A stretch of 64,000 nucleotides of DNA from Sansalvadorimonas sp965243775 (GCA_965243775.1 CBDEWF010000074.1:1-64000); one strand, 5' to 3'. Numbered from the stretch's first letter, positions 32,943 to 42,541 are shown. The notes: a model not told the origin generated them from the letters alone. A program made the numbers and translations.

Positions 32943-33803
32943 CTACACGGCCGCCGCGCCGCTTACGATCTCAGAAAGTTCCTGGGTGATCGCAGCCTGG
33001 CGCGCCTTGTTATAAACAAGATTCAGCTCATCGATCAGGCTGCCGGCATTATCAGTTGCGCTCTTCATAGCAACCATCCGGGCAGCCTGTTCGCAGGCAT
33101 TGTTTTCCACCACAGACTGGTAAACCTGGGACTCGATATAACGTACCAGCAGCTGATCCAGCAGCAGCTTGGCATCAGGCTCATACAGGTAGTCCCAGGG
33201 ATGCTTCAGGGATTCATCTTCATCCGGCGGCAGAGGAAGCAGCTGTTCGCATACCGGTGACTGGGCCATGGTATTGACAAAACGGTTGAAGGTAATGGCC
33301 AGGTGATCAATCCGTCCCTGCTCATAGGCATCCAGCATCACCTTCACACCACCGATCAGGTCAGCAATATTGGGGGTATCCCCCAAGTGGTTCATTGCCG
33401 CAACCACATTGCCACCGAAGCTGTTAAAGAAAGAAGCTGCTTTGTTGCCAACTACGCAGATATCAATTTCAACACCCTGCTCGTGCCACTGCTTCATATC
33501 TTCCACAGTTCGCTTGAACAGATTGGTGTTCAGCCCGCCGCAAAGACCACGGTCTGTTGATACCACTATATAACCTACCCGCTTAACTTCCCGCTCAACC
33601 ATGTAGTCATGGCGGTACTCAGGGTTGGCATTGGCAATATGACCGACAACCTGGCGGATACGCTGGGCATAGGGGCGGGAACGCTCCATTCGCAACTGAG
33701 CCTTGCGCATCTTGGATGCAGCAACCATCTCCATGGCAGAGGTGATTTTCTGCGTATTCTTTATCGACGCTATCTGCGTCTTTATCTCTTTTCCGACTGC
33801 CAT
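32943..33803 (-). CDS. atpG: ATP synthase F1 subunit gamma
   Basis: A 286-residue rotor shaft subunit. N- and C-terminal helices form the coiled coil inside the alpha3beta3 ring (MAVGKEIKTQIASIKNTQKI ... AMEMVAASKMRKAQ; C-terminal NAGSLIDELNLVYNKARQAA, ITQELSEIVSGAAAV). The STDRGLCGGLNTNLFK block is diagnostic. Spacing to atpA (15 bp) and atpD supports co-transcription. Confidence 0.97.
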   Translation of the reverse strand: MAVGKEIKTQIASIKNTQKITSAMEMVAASKMRKAQLRMERSRPYAQRIRQVVGHIANANPEYRHDYMVEREVKRVGYIVVSTDRGLCGGLNTNLFKRTVEDMKQWHEQGVEIDICVVGNKAASFFNSFGGNVVAAMNHLGDTPNIADLIGGVKVMLDAYEQGRIDHLAITFNRFVNTMAQSPVCEQLLPLPPDEDESLKHPWDYLYEPDAKLLLDQLLVRYIESQVYQSVVENNACEQAARMVAMKSATDNAGSLIDELNLVYNKARQAAITQELSEIVSGAAAV

Positions 33804-33818
33804 AGCAATCCGCTCCCT

Positions 33819-35363
33819 TTACCAGGTCTGGGTTGCCTTGAACTTCTCGATAGCTTCCTTAATGTCCGCCTGGATATCATCGCTGTAACTGCCGGACTCA
33901 TTAATTTTTGCCATCAGAGTTGCATGCTGACTGTTGACATAACTCAGCAGAGCATCTTCAAAAGCGCCGATCTTGTTGAGTTCGATATCTTCCAGATAGC
34001 CTTTCTCAGCGGCATAAATGGAAACACCCATCTCGGCAACAGACAGAGGTTTGTACTGCTTCTGCTTCATCAGCTCGGTCACACGCTGACCATGTTCGAG
34101 CTGTTTACGAGTCGCTTCATCCAGATCAGAAGCAAACTGGGCAAAAGCCTGCAGTTCACGGTACTGGGCCAGGGCCAGACGGATACCACCACCCAGCTTC
34201 TGGATAATCTTGGTCTGGGCAGCACCACCAACCCGGGATACGGAAACACCGGCATTCATTGCAGGACGGATACCAGCATTGAACAGATCCGTTTCCAGGA
34301 ATATCTGACCATCGGTGATAGAGATAACGTTCGTTGGTACGAAAGCCGATACATCACCCGCCTGGGTTTCAATAATTGGCAGGGCAGTCAGGGAACCTGT
34401 TCTGCCTTTCACCTCGCCACCGGTGAGCTTCTCAACATAGTCGGCGTTGACACGGGCCGCACGCTCCAGCAGACGGGAATGAAGGTAGAAGACATCACCC
34501 GGATAAGCTTCACGACCGGGGGGACGGCGCAGCAGCAGGGAGATCTGGCGGTAAGCCCAAGCCTGCTTGGTCAGGTCATCATAGATAATCAGGGCGTCTT
34601 CACCGCGGTCACGGAAATATTCGCCCATGGAACAGCCTCCGAAAGGAGCCAGGAACTGCATCGCAGCAGGATCAGCAGCACCCGCAGCCACCACGATGGT
34701 ATGCTCCATAGCACCATGCTCTTCCAGCTTGCGTACCACGTTGGCGATAGAAGATTGCTTCTGACCTACGGCAACGTAGATACACTTAATACCTGTGCCT
34801 TTCTGGTTGATAATGGCATCGATAGCCAGGGCTGTTTTACCGGTCTGACGGTCACCGATGATCAACTCCCGTTGACCACGACCGATGGGAACCATGGAGT
34901 CGACCGCTTTGTAACCAGTCTGCACAGGCTGGTCTACGGACTGACGGGCAATAACCCCCGGGGCCACTTTTTCTACCGGCGCGGTCATCTTGGCCTCTAC
35001 AGGGCCTTTACCATCTATCGGATTGCCCAAGGCATCGACAACACGCCCAAGAAGCTCCGTTCCTACCGGTACTTCCAGGATACGGCCGGTACACCTGGCT
35101 TTCTGCCCCTCTGCAAGTCCCTTGTAGTCACCAAGAACAACGGCACCCACTGAGTCCTGTTCCAGATTCAGGGCCATGCCGAAAACATTGCCGGAAAATT
35201 CAATCATCTCTCCGTACATAACGTCGGCAAGACCGTGGATACGTACGATACCGTCAGAAACGCTGACGATAGTGCCCTCATTACGGGCTTCAGCGGAAAC
35301 ATCAAGACTCTCTATACGGCTCTTGATAATGTCGCTGATTTCAGAAGGATTCAGTTGCTGCAT
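33819..35363 (-). CDS. atpA: ATP synthase F1 subunit alpha
   Basis: A 514-residue non-catalytic nucleotide-binding subunit. It begins MQQLNPSEISDIIKSRIESL, with Walker A GDRQTGKTALAID and the arginine-finger region FVPTNVISITDGQIFLETDL, NAGVSVSRVGGAAQTKI. Length and N terminus match gammaproteobacterial homologues. A long frame on the opposite strand is a shadow of this gene. Confidence 0.97.
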   Translation of the reverse strand: MQQLNPSEISDIIKSRIESLDVSAEARNEGTIVSVSDGIVRIHGLADVMYGEMIEFSGNVFGMALNLEQDSVGAVVLGDYKGLAEGQKARCTGRILEVPVGTELLGRVVDALGNPIDGKGPVEAKMTAPVEKVAPGVIARQSVDQPVQTGYKAVDSMVPIGRGQRELIIGDRQTGKTALAIDAIINQKGTGIKCIYVAVGQKQSSIANVVRKLEEHGAMEHTIVVAAGAADPAAMQFLAPFGGCSMGEYFRDRGEDALIIYDDLTKQAWAYRQISLLLRRPPGREAYPGDVFYLHSRLLERAARVNADYVEKLTGGEVKGRTGSLTALPIIETQAGDVSAFVPTNVISITDGQIFLETDLFNAGIRPAMNAGVSVSRVGGAAQTKIIQKLGGGIRLALAQYRELQAFAQFASDLDEATRKQLEHGQRVTELMKQKQYKPLSVAEMGVSIYAAEKGYLEDIELNKIGAFEDALLSYVNSQHATLMAKINESGSYSDDIQADIKEAIEKFKATQTW

Positions 35364-35414
35364 GCCAAACCTGCCTGCACTTTAGGAATTCGTTCTTATA
35401 TTGCTCATGGCTGT

Positions 35415-35948
35415 TTACGAGAGCATCGCATCAGCCAGTTTTGCCAGCCTTGTCTTGATACTGCTGTCGATCACCAGATCCCCAGCACGAATGACAACGC
35501 CCCCAATCAGTTCAGAATCCACCGTGTTAACCAGCCGGACTTCAGAACTCAGCTTGTTCCGTAATTTTCCGGACAGCTTGTCGATCTGTTCGCCAGAAAG
35601 AGGAAATGCCGACAGAACTTCAACATCAACGCTCTGTTCCTGTGCTGCCTTGAATGCTTCGAACAGTTCGGCAACCTGAGGTAACAGAGTCAGTCTCTTG
35701 TTGTCAGCCAGAGTGCGGACAAAGTTACGTCCACTGTCGTCCAGACTGTCACCGCAAATATTAATAAAGGCATCTGCTTTCTGTTCAGCAGTGAAGGATG
35801 GCATTCCAAGCAGCACATTGACTCTTTCACTCCGAACCACAGCTGCACCACTTTTCAACATCTGCGACCAGTGCTCGAGAGCATTCTGGTCAAGGGCATA
35901 TTGAAATGCAGCTTTGGCATAAGGACGGGCGCAAGTGGTCAGTTCCAT
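35415..35948 (-). CDS. atpH: ATP synthase F1 subunit delta
   Basis: A 177-residue peripheral-stalk subunit linking F1 to subunit b. The N-terminal six-helix domain starts ELTTCARPYAKAAFQYALDQ; the C-terminal part has the conserved VEVLSAFPLSGEQIDKLSGK and ELIGGVVIRAGDLVIDSSIK. It lies 13 bp downstream of atpF in the operon. Confidence 0.96.
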   Translation of the reverse strand: MELTTCARPYAKAAFQYALDQNALEHWSQMLKSGAAVVRSERVNVLLGMPSFTAEQKADAFINICGDSLDDSGRNFVRTLADNKRLTLLPQVAELFEAFKAAQEQSVDVEVLSAFPLSGEQIDKLSGKLRNKLSSEVRLVNTVDSELIGGVVIRAGDLVIDSSIKTRLAKLADAMLS

Positions 35949-35961
35949 AATTGCCTCCGCC

Positions 35962-36432
35962 TCAGAGTTCAGCTGCCAACTGGTCTACCAGTTCGCTGTT
36001 GGCTGCCTCGTCGATCTGCCTGCCAAGAATCTTGCCGGCACCGGCAACAGCAATACTGGCCACCTGGGCACGGAGTGCTTCCCGGGCCTGATTGGCTTCC
36101 TGTTCGATTTCAGCACGGGCGGCAACAATCAGACGTTCACCCTCTTTCCGTGCTTCATCTTTGGCTTCTTCGACAATGACTGTGGCACGCTGGTTAGCCT
36201 GCTCCAGAATCTCTTTAGCCTGCTCGCGAGCCAGGTGAAGCTCTTCCACAGCCTTGGCCTGTGCCAGTTCAAGATCCTTGCTGGCACGGTCTGCAGCCGC
36301 CAGACCATCTGCTATTTTTTTCTGACGTTCATTCAGGGCGCCGATAATAGGCGGCCAGACATACTTCATGCAGAACCACACAAAGAATGCGAACGCAATT
36401 GTCTGACCAATAATGGTCGCATTGATGTTCAC
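35962..36432 (-). CDS. atpF: ATP synthase Fo subunit b
   Basis: A 156-residue peripheral stalk subunit with one N-terminal membrane helix (INATIIGQTIAFAFFVWFCM KYVWPPI) and a long charged amphipathic helix rich in Ala/Glu/Lys. It dimerises and holds F1 against rotation. Length equals E. coli AtpF (156). Operon position between atpE and atpH is canonical. Confidence 0.97.
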   Translation of the reverse strand: MNINATIIGQTIAFAFFVWFCMKYVWPPIIGALNERQKKIADGLAAADRASKDLELAQAKAVEELHLAREQAKEILEQANQRATVIVEEAKDEARKEGERLIVAARAEIEQEANQAREALRAQVASIAVAGAGKILGRQIDEAANSELVDQLAAEL

Positions 36433-36548
36433 ACTATCACCTCTCGCAATTCAGTTAATGTTCAGCCTTCTGATACTCGCCTTTTAAGTGCCTTCCGGCG
36501 TTTGCAGTGCCGGAAGACCAAACTGACAGAAAGGCCATTAACCCAGAT

Positions 36549-36803
36549 TTATTGAACCTGCGCGATGAATGGGTTAGCGAAGGTAAAGAACAGTGCAATA
36601 CCAACAGCGATCATGGGGATCGCATCCAGCAGGCCGGCAACGATGAACATCTTGGTCTGCAGCATAGGAGCTGTTTCCGGCTGGCGGGCAACACCTTCCA
36701 GGAATTTACCGCCCAGCATTCCGAAGCCGACTGCAGTAGCCAGAGCGGCAAGACCCAGCATAATTGCGACACTGATGACGGTTAGACCAACTACCAGTTC
36801 CAT
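36549..36803 (-). CDS. atpE: ATP synthase Fo subunit c
   Basis: An 84-residue proteolipid with two membrane helices forming the proton-driven c-ring. The polar loop GKFLEGVARQPE and the proton-carrying Asp in the second helix (VAGLLDAIPMIAVG) are present; Asp with no Na+-binding signature indicates H+ coupling. ATG 36803 (MELVVGLTVISVAI) follows GGAGG by 4-5 nt, a very strong site fitting the high stoichiometry of c, so it is preferred over the upstream in-frame start at 36821. Confidence 0.96.
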   Translation of the reverse strand: MELVVGLTVISVAIMLGLAALATAVGFGMLGGKFLEGVARQPETAPMLQTKMFIVAGLLDAIPMIAVGIALFFTFANPFIAQVQ

Positions 36804-36881
36804 ATTTCCTCCAGACTCCAATTGTCAGATGGTTTATTAATTTCAAATTAACCAGAGTTAAGCGCCGCTTATTACGGCTGT

Positions 36882-37751
36882 TTAGTGGTCTTCATGAGCC
36901 ATGCTCAGGTAAACAATGGTCAGGGTCATGAAGATGTAAGCCTGTAAGGTAATAACCAGAATATGCAGCAGGGCCCAGCCAAAGTGCAGGGGCAATTGCA
37001 GATATCCGATCATGGCAATCAGGATGAAAATCAGCTCACCGGCATAGAGGTTGCCAAACAACCGCAACCCGAGGGAAATGGGCTTAGCAAGCAGTGAGAC
37101 TGTTTCAAGAAGCAGGTTAACCGGGATCAGTATGGCCTTGACCGCCAGGTTATTACTGGTAAACGGGTGAAGCGCCAGATCGGAGAACAGACCTCCAAAA
37201 CCTTTGACCTTGACCCAGTAGAACAACATCAGCAGGAACACGCTGATGGACATGGACATGGTAATGTTCGGGTCAGTTGTCGGCACAATCTTCATGTAAG
37301 GAACACCGGCAAGGGTTGCCAGACCCGGTATCCAGTCCACAGGAATCAAGTCCATCAGGTTCATAAAGAATATCCAGCAGAATATTGTCAGAGCCAGAGG
37401 AGCGATAACCGGATTACGCCCATGGAAGCTCTCTTTCACGCTGGTATCAACAAACTCAACAATGGTTTCAATGGCATTCTGGAGACCACTGGGGACGCCA
37501 CTGGTAATGTTTTTTGCCACTGAACGAAATAGCAAAAGGAAGGCCAGGCCAAGAAAAACAGACCACATCATACTGTCGACATGAATAGCCCAGAATCCCA
37601 TATCTGCGGCTTCCTGAGCACTGTGGGCTATAGTCCAGGTTGCCTCATTCAGTACCGAGCTATCGTAGCGCTCGTAACCTGCAGGCAACTGACCATAAGT
37701 CAGGTTCTGCAGATGATGCTGTATATAACCTGAGGCTGTGTTTGCTGCCAT
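36882..37751 (-). CDS. atpB: ATP synthase Fo subunit a
   Basis: A 289-residue integral membrane subunit forming the proton half-channels. The essential Arg lies in the fifth-helix block KPISLGLRLFGNLYAGELIF, and the C-terminal HILVITLQAYIFMTLTIVYL helix is also typical. The N-terminal extension (SGYIQHHLQNLTYGQLPAGY) is common in pseudomonad/oceanospirillal homologues. It is preceded by atpI with a 16-bp gap. Confidence 0.97.
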   Translation of the reverse strand: MAANTASGYIQHHLQNLTYGQLPAGYERYDSSVLNEATWTIAHSAQEAADMGFWAIHVDSMMWSVFLGLAFLLLFRSVAKNITSGVPSGLQNAIETIVEFVDTSVKESFHGRNPVIAPLALTIFCWIFFMNLMDLIPVDWIPGLATLAGVPYMKIVPTTDPNITMSMSISVFLLMLFYWVKVKGFGGLFSDLALHPFTSNNLAVKAILIPVNLLLETVSLLAKPISLGLRLFGNLYAGELIFILIAMIGYLQLPLHFGWALLHILVITLQAYIFMTLTIVYLSMAHEDH

Positions 37752-37767
37752 AAAAAACCTTACCCCG

Positions 37768-38178
37768 TCAACTTACCCGGATCTTCAGCAGCACCGGTGT
37801 AAACCAGTTGACCGCCTGCACCAAAACAAATACACCCAGCAAAACGGCATGATTCAGCGGTTTTACCAGAGCAAACACAAGAGCAAAGCCGCAACAGGTC
37901 AGCAGGAACTTGCCCGTTTCACCCTTGTAGAAGCCTGTCACAATACTTTTTGCCGCACGCGCACCAGAGTGCGAGAAAGCCCGGAATACAAGGTAGGCAT
38001 TAGGAATAAAACAGATTAAGCCCCCCAACAAAGCAGACAGTGCTGCCGTGGTACCGATGACCAAAAAACCTGCGCAGAGCAGGACTGTCACCATTGCCTG
38101 AGCAAAAATCACCCTGTAAACAGCGGGTTTTCGCAGATGAGGTTGCTGCATCAGGTGCGCCTCATACTTCTGTCCCAT
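37768..38178 (-). CDS. atpI: ATP synthase subunit I (assembly factor)
   Basis: A 136-residue membrane protein with four hydrophobic segments, the first gene of the operon. AtpI helps assemble the c-ring and is non-essential in several bacteria. Features include AVYRVIFAQAMVTVLLCAGF, LLGGLICFIPNAYLVFRAFS and FYKGETGKFLLTCCGFALVF, typical of the gammaproteobacterial type. The operon promoter should lie in the 38179-38470 divergent gap, where I see no unambiguous elements. Confidence 0.93.
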   Translation of the reverse strand: MGQKYEAHLMQQPHLRKPAVYRVIFAQAMVTVLLCAGFLVIGTTAALSALLGGLICFIPNAYLVFRAFSHSGARAAKSIVTGFYKGETGKFLLTCCGFALVFALVKPLNHAVLLGVFVLVQAVNWFTPVLLKIRVS

Positions 38179-38473
38179 TTATGTACAACTCAACGCCCCT
38201 GCAACGTCTTGTTATGTACAACTTCTTATTAAAAGTTCACTATGCCGTATTTCTTATGGCCTTGTTATCCGACAGGCTGTCAGGCGAGGCAAGTATATGG
38301 GTATTACTACCTACGATCAACAGCATTCATCACAGATAGTTATATCAACTCCATTCCCAGTCTTTTCCACTGCTTTGTTACCAGATATACCTAACTGGTT
38401 AGTAAAAAGTGTTGCTGCAGAGTCAATAATCGCACTCTAAGATCCACCCTATCGCTGTAGAGTGAAAGACAGA

Positions 38474-40048
38474 ATGCAGGCACTTTATCAATTTGTTTAT
38501 AAAGTCAGTGGAGCTATTTTCGGCACCACGGAAGAGCCGTCAACGGACGAGTCTTCTGGATCCGTCAAAGCGGTACCTGCGCGCAGAACGAAGAGAAATA
38601 AAGAAGATTCCAGCGACTCTAAATCAAAGAAGTTCATTCCAGAGCGTAGAATCAAGCCACTGAAAAAACCTCCTGCTCCAACCTCTAAATCTGCAGTTAA
38701 AAGATATGGAAGTGACAGCTCTGCATCAGGCAGTAGCAGTTCTGAAGATGAGCGTCCCCAGGCAAAACAGCCATCATTAAATAAACGAAAAGCACTAATA
38801 AGGGGAAAACCGCCTGCTCCTGAAGACTCTTCTTCTGAATCTGCAGACAGCAGATCTGAGCGTACCAGATCGGATTCAGGATTTAGCAGCTCTGAAGATG
38901 AGATTTCTGAGCCAAAACCGCCAGTTAAAAAAACACACAGAGTAAAAACCAGGTCAACTAAGCGTAGAAAGCCTGCTGCGCTTAAAGAGTCTTCCGCTAA
39001 ATATACAAGACATCACTCTAGAAGTGACGACTCTGATTCAGAACTGTCATCTCCAGAAAGTGAAGTGAAAATCCGGGCAATCAAGCGTAAAAAAACTGTA
39101 GATGTGACAGCCTCTTCGGTTGAATCAGAGAGCAGCTCTGAGGGAAAGAGACCTAAGAGCAAGCCGTCCCCAGCTAAAAAACGTAAAGTAACAGCTCCGC
39201 CAGCAAAGCAGAAAAAAGCAGTTTCACCGAAGCATACTTCGGTGAAAACACGAGATAGCAGTCCTGAAATTATCAGCTCAGACTCTGCGGCTGATGAGCA
39301 GGAGCTGAACTACAGCCAAGTATTTACCTCGGAGGTTCCGGAGCATTCCCATAAAAAACAACGAATTATATCTCAAAAAGATTCACTCAAACTTGTTAAT
39401 GTCAGAGTATCTATGAGAGCAGTTGAACTTGATCGACTTGCGCCCAAAGGCGAAATAGATGACTCACTTATTACACTAGCTTTCGCTCTTCTTACGCAAC
39501 GCCAGAATAAATGCCCAATACCGGTAGTATGTCTGTTCAAGAGTGGATTATTTTTTAATAACTATGTGCTTGTCGACAGGGGAGTCAGAATCAATACCTC
39601 TCCATACGAACGCATATTTTTCCCTGTCCATCTTCCTGAGCACCATCACTGGATACTACTAGTGGTTGATAAAGACAATCAGGCTATTTATCGTGTGGAC
39701 TCATTGCACCTCAATCACGGAGAAGCGGAAGCTAACATCCTGAGACTCTGGCTGTCGAATTACGCGGATGACGACTGCGACTTTTATAATTTCCGGATCC
39801 GTCGGTTGAATCCTCCTGGACAAGGGACAAATGACTGCGGGCCAGCACTTATCTGGGCAGCAGATCAATTATCCAAGAATAAAGAAATACGACTTCCCAA
39901 GCTTAATGGACCAGCCACATACAGGCAATACAGAAAAGATATTCGAAAGACTCTTATCCACTACTGCACATTGAGATATAGTGGTGAACTCACACCATCA
40001 AGAAGTAATGAAGATAGCGATTGTATGATCGTTGAGTATCTGTCATAA
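38474..40048 (+). CDS. Ulp1/C48-type cysteine protease, eukaryote-like effector candidate
   Basis: A protein of about 524 residues. Residues 1-300 are disordered, rich in Ser/Lys/Asp, with several Lys/Arg clusters resembling nuclear localisation signals (RRTKRNKE, STKRRKP, KKRKV) and acidic SDSS/SSSEDE blocks. The C-terminal 200 residues look like a ubiquitin-like-protein protease: H-W in HHHWILLVVDKD (His about 392), Asp in IYRVDSLHL (about 409), Gln and Cys in PPGQGTNDCGPALIW (about 450 and 455). This is the His-Asp-Gln-Cys order of clan CE (Ulp1/SENP, XopD, ChlaDub). Such enzymes remove SUMO, NEDD8 or ubiquitin from host proteins. Bacteria lack these substrates, so it is probably a secreted effector (inference). 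The start is uncertain: ATG 38474 or GTG 38462, neither with a good ribosome binding site. It sits between the atp operon and parAB. Confidence 0.8.
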   Translation: MQALYQFVYKVSGAIFGTTEEPSTDESSGSVKAVPARRTKRNKEDSSDSKSKKFIPERRIKPLKKPPAPTSKSAVKRYGSDSSASGSSSSEDERPQAKQPSLNKRKALIRGKPPAPEDSSSESADSRSERTRSDSGFSSSEDEISEPKPPVKKTHRVKTRSTKRRKPAALKESSAKYTRHHSRSDDSDSELSSPESEVKIRAIKRKKTVDVTASSVESESSSEGKRPKSKPSPAKKRKVTAPPAKQKKAVSPKHTSVKTRDSSPEIISSDSAADEQELNYSQVFTSEVPEHSHKKQRIISQKDSLKLVNVRVSMRAVELDRLAPKGEIDDSLITLAFALLTQRQNKCPIPVVCLFKSGLFFNNYVLVDRGVRINTSPYERIFFPVHLPEHHHWILLVVDKDNQAIYRVDSLHLNHGEAEANILRLWLSNYADDDCDFYNFRIRRLNPPGQGTNDCGPALIWAADQLSKNKEIRLPKLNGPATYRQYRKDIRKTLIHYCTLRYSGELTPSRSNEDSDCMIVEYLS

Positions 40049-40088
40049 CCCCAGACAGATTAAAAAACCAGCCTGAGGTCAACAGCAA

Positions 40089-41003
40089 TTACTGGATATG
40101 ATCCAATACCCCATCCAGTTCATCCAGAGAGTTATAACTGATAACCAGCCTGCCTTTGCCCTTGGCGGTATGCCGAATCGCAACCTTGGCCCCTATCTTT
40201 CTGGACAGATCCTCTTCCAAATTACGGATATTGGGGTCAAGGGGCTTCTCTTCCCCCGGAGCGGCATCTTCCTGCCGCATACGGCGCACCAGAGATTCAG
40301 TCTGACGCACAGACAAACTCCTGGCCACAACCATACGGGCCGCTTCCAGCTGTCGTTCATCTTCCAGCCCTAACAGCGCTTTGGCATGACCAGCTTCGAT
40401 ATCGCCATACTCCAGCATTTTGCGCACATCGTCCCGCAAGGTAAGCAGCCGCAGCAAGTTAGTAACAGTCACTCTGGACTTGCCCACCGCTTCGGCGACT
40501 TCCTGCTGGGTCAACTCAAACTCTTTCTTCAGGCGATCCAGAGCCAGAGCCTCTTCGATGGCATTGAGATCTTCCCGCTGAATATTTTCAATCAGGGCCA
40601 TGGCAATAGCTGACTCATCGGACACTTCCCGAATCACGGCAGGTATTTTGTCCTGACCAGCCAGCTGACTGGCGCGCCAGCGCCGTTCACCGGCAATTAT
40701 CTCGTAACGGTCTTCGCCCTTGTCTCCAATAGGACGAATAACGATGGGCTGCATCACTCCCTGCTTACGAATAGAACTGGCCAGCTCTTCCAAGGCTTCA
40801 GGACTCATGTCCCGGCGCGGCTGGTAGCGTCCCCTCTCAATCTGCTCAACGGGAATTTCCCGCAACATACGGTCACGGACAGCCTCCAGCTCAATGGTCA
40901 TCGGCTTCTGCAGCTGTTCAATCTCTTCTGCAACCTGGGCACTTTGCAGCAGTGTTCCCAAGCCCTTTCCTAAAGCTCTTTTCCTGGCCACTCGCCGTTT
41001 CAC
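40089..41003 (-). CDS. parB: Chromosome-partitioning protein ParB
   Basis: A 304-residue DNA-binding CTPase clamp that loads at parS sites. The N terminus RKRALGKGLGTLLQ is the ParA-interacting motif. The ParB/Srx CTP-binding domain includes IPVEQIERGRYQPRRDMSPE and IIAGERRWRASQLAG, followed by ENIQREDLNAIEEA, the helix-turn-helix ELTQQEVAEAVGKSRVTVTN and a C-terminal dimer domain. The start GTG 41003 overlaps the parA stop (GTGA), indicating translational coupling. Two parS-like sites lie 15 kb away in recF. Confidence 0.96.
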   Translation of the reverse strand: MKRRVARKRALGKGLGTLLQSAQVAEEIEQLQKPMTIELEAVRDRMLREIPVEQIERGRYQPRRDMSPEALEELASSIRKQGVMQPIVIRPIGDKGEDRYEIIAGERRWRASQLAGQDKIPAVIREVSDESAIAMALIENIQREDLNAIEEALALDRLKKEFELTQQEVAEAVGKSRVTVTNLLRLLTLRDDVRKMLEYGDIEAGHAKALLGLEDERQLEAARMVVARSLSVRQTESLVRRMRQEDAAPGEEKPLDPNIRNLEEDLSRKIGAKVAIRHTAKGKGRLVISYNSLDELDGVLDHIQ

Positions 41004-41812
41004 CTCGCGACAGTTTCAGGTTCCGGTGTTTTCCGGACCTTGCCGACGTCCTGCCGGCGAATCAATTCCCCGGCCAGAGCCAAATAGGCAATAGCTCCAC
41101 GGGAATGCTTGTCATATTTCATCACTGGCAGTCCATGACTGGGGGCTTCTGCCAGCCGGACATTGCGCGGAATAACCGTACGGTACACCTTGTTGCCAAA
41201 ATGACCAATCAGCTGCCGGGATACTTCCACAGTCAGACTGTTACGTGGATCGTACATGGTACGCAGCAGTCCTTCTATCTGCAGTCTTGGATTGCGCGTG
41301 GCAGCAATACCGGACACGGTATCCATCAATGCCGCCAGCCCCTCAAGAGCATAATATTCACACTGCATGGGAATAATCACACCGTCAGCAGCCACCAAGG
41401 CATTGACGGTCAACATATTAAGCGACGGAGGACAATCAATCAGGATAAAGTCATAGTCACTTCTGACGGAAGCCAGAGCCTTGCGCAGGCTGGACTCACT
41501 GTCAGACCTTTCAATCAGTTTCACTTCTGCAGCAGTCAAGTCACCATTGGCGGGCAGAACAGCGATACCAGCCTCTTCTGCGGCAACAATAACATCCTGC
41601 ACAGGCGTCCTGTTCACCAGCACATCATAAACCGACAACTCAAGATCGTGTTTATCAACCCCACAGCCCATTGTCGCGTTACCCTGGGGATCCAGGTCCA
41701 CGAGCAGCACTTTACGTCTGGTTGCCGCGAGAGAGGCTGCCAGGTTGACACATGAGGTCGTTTTACCAACACCACCCTTCTGGTTGGTAATAGCCAGGAT
41801 TTTTCCCATCAA
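41000..41812 (-). CDS. parA: Chromosome-partitioning ATPase ParA (Soj)
   Basis: A 270-residue deviant Walker ATPase. The signature is ILAITNQKGGVGKTTSCVNL (two lysines of the deviant Walker A), then VLLVDLDPQGNATMGCG and FILIDCPPSLNMLTVNALVA. It binds nonspecific DNA as an ATP dimer and moves ParB-parS complexes during origin segregation. The rsmG stop lies 8 bp upstream, so mnmG-rsmG-parA-parB is probably one transcriptional block, as in pseudomonads. Confidence 0.97.
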   Translation of the reverse strand: MMGKILAITNQKGGVGKTTSCVNLAASLAATRRKVLLVDLDPQGNATMGCGVDKHDLELSVYDVLVNRTPVQDVIVAAEEAGIAVLPANGDLTAAEVKLIERSDSESSLRKALASVRSDYDFILIDCPPSLNMLTVNALVAADGVIIPMQCEYYALEGLAALMDTVSGIAATRNPRLQIEGLLRTMYDPRNSLTVEVSRQLIGHFGNKVYRTVIPRNVRLAEAPSHGLPVMKYDKHSRGAIAYLALAGELIRRQDVGKVRKTPEPETVAR

Positions 41813-41820
41813 CGAGGCTC

Positions 41821-42489
41821 CTAAACGGCCTGTTCCGTATCCATTCGTTCCAGTATGACAAGATGCCGCTGTCCTTCACAACCGGCAACTGTCAGTGAAT
41901 GTGATTCTTTTACTGAAATATCTGTTCTGTTTCTTTGTAATTCATCCAGCTCACCCTGTGGGCGTATGCCTTTCATAGCCAGCCACCGGCCACCTCTTTT
42001 GAGAAAGTGCTCAGTCCCTGTGATCATATCGGTGATGGAACTGAAGGCCCGGGACATCACAAGATCATAGGGCTTTTCCGGCTGCCACTTTTCTACCCGC
42101 TCGTTGAGGGTAGTGACATTGCTGAGGCCAAGTTCTGTACAGGCCTGTTGCTGGAACCGGGTTTTCTTGCCGACACAGTCCAGGGTAGATACCTCCCTGT
42201 CCGGCAGCATGATCGCCAGGGGTATACCGGGCAGGCCCGGACCTGATCCAACATCAATAAAACTCTCACCACTCCCCACCAAATTTGCAACCTGTGGATA
42301 AATACTCAGGCTATCCAGAATATGACGGGACACCATCTCTTCCGGATCCCGCACTGCTGTCAGGTTGTAGACCCTGTTCCACTTGGCCAGCAGCTCAACG
42401 TAATGACCCAGCCGGGCGACCTGCTCAGGAGTGATATCGATCCCCATCTGCTCTGCACCTGACTGCAGCATAACCTCAAGTTTATTCAC
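41821..42489 (-). CDS. rsmG: 16S rRNA (guanine527-N7)-methyltransferase
   Basis: A 222-residue enzyme methylating G527 of 16S rRNA with SAM; loss gives low-level streptomycin resistance in E. coli. Motif I is FIDVGSGPGLPGIPLAIMLP; AKWNRVYNLTAVRDPEEMVS, RHILDSLSIYP and DLVMSRAFSSITDM are family landmarks. It lies between mnmG and parA, the conserved order near gammaproteobacterial origins. Confidence 0.96.
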   Translation of the reverse strand: MNKLEVMLQSGAEQMGIDITPEQVARLGHYVELLAKWNRVYNLTAVRDPEEMVSRHILDSLSIYPQVANLVGSGESFIDVGSGPGLPGIPLAIMLPDREVSTLDCVGKKTRFQQQACTELGLSNVTTLNERVEKWQPEKPYDLVMSRAFSSITDMITGTEHFLKRGGRWLAMKGIRPQGELDELQRNRTDISVKESHSLTVAGCEGQRHLVILERMDTEQAV

Positions 42490-42541
42490 AAAAGCTACTA
42501 CTCTGACGGAACTATTTGAAACAGTGAAGTTTACTATGAAA

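Noticed and set aside
33609..35153. 514-codon open frame antisense to atpA (and similar frames antisense to glmS, glmU, atpD, yidC)
   Set aside because: These are shadows of strongly conserved housekeeping genes and have no ribosome binding sites or family resemblance.
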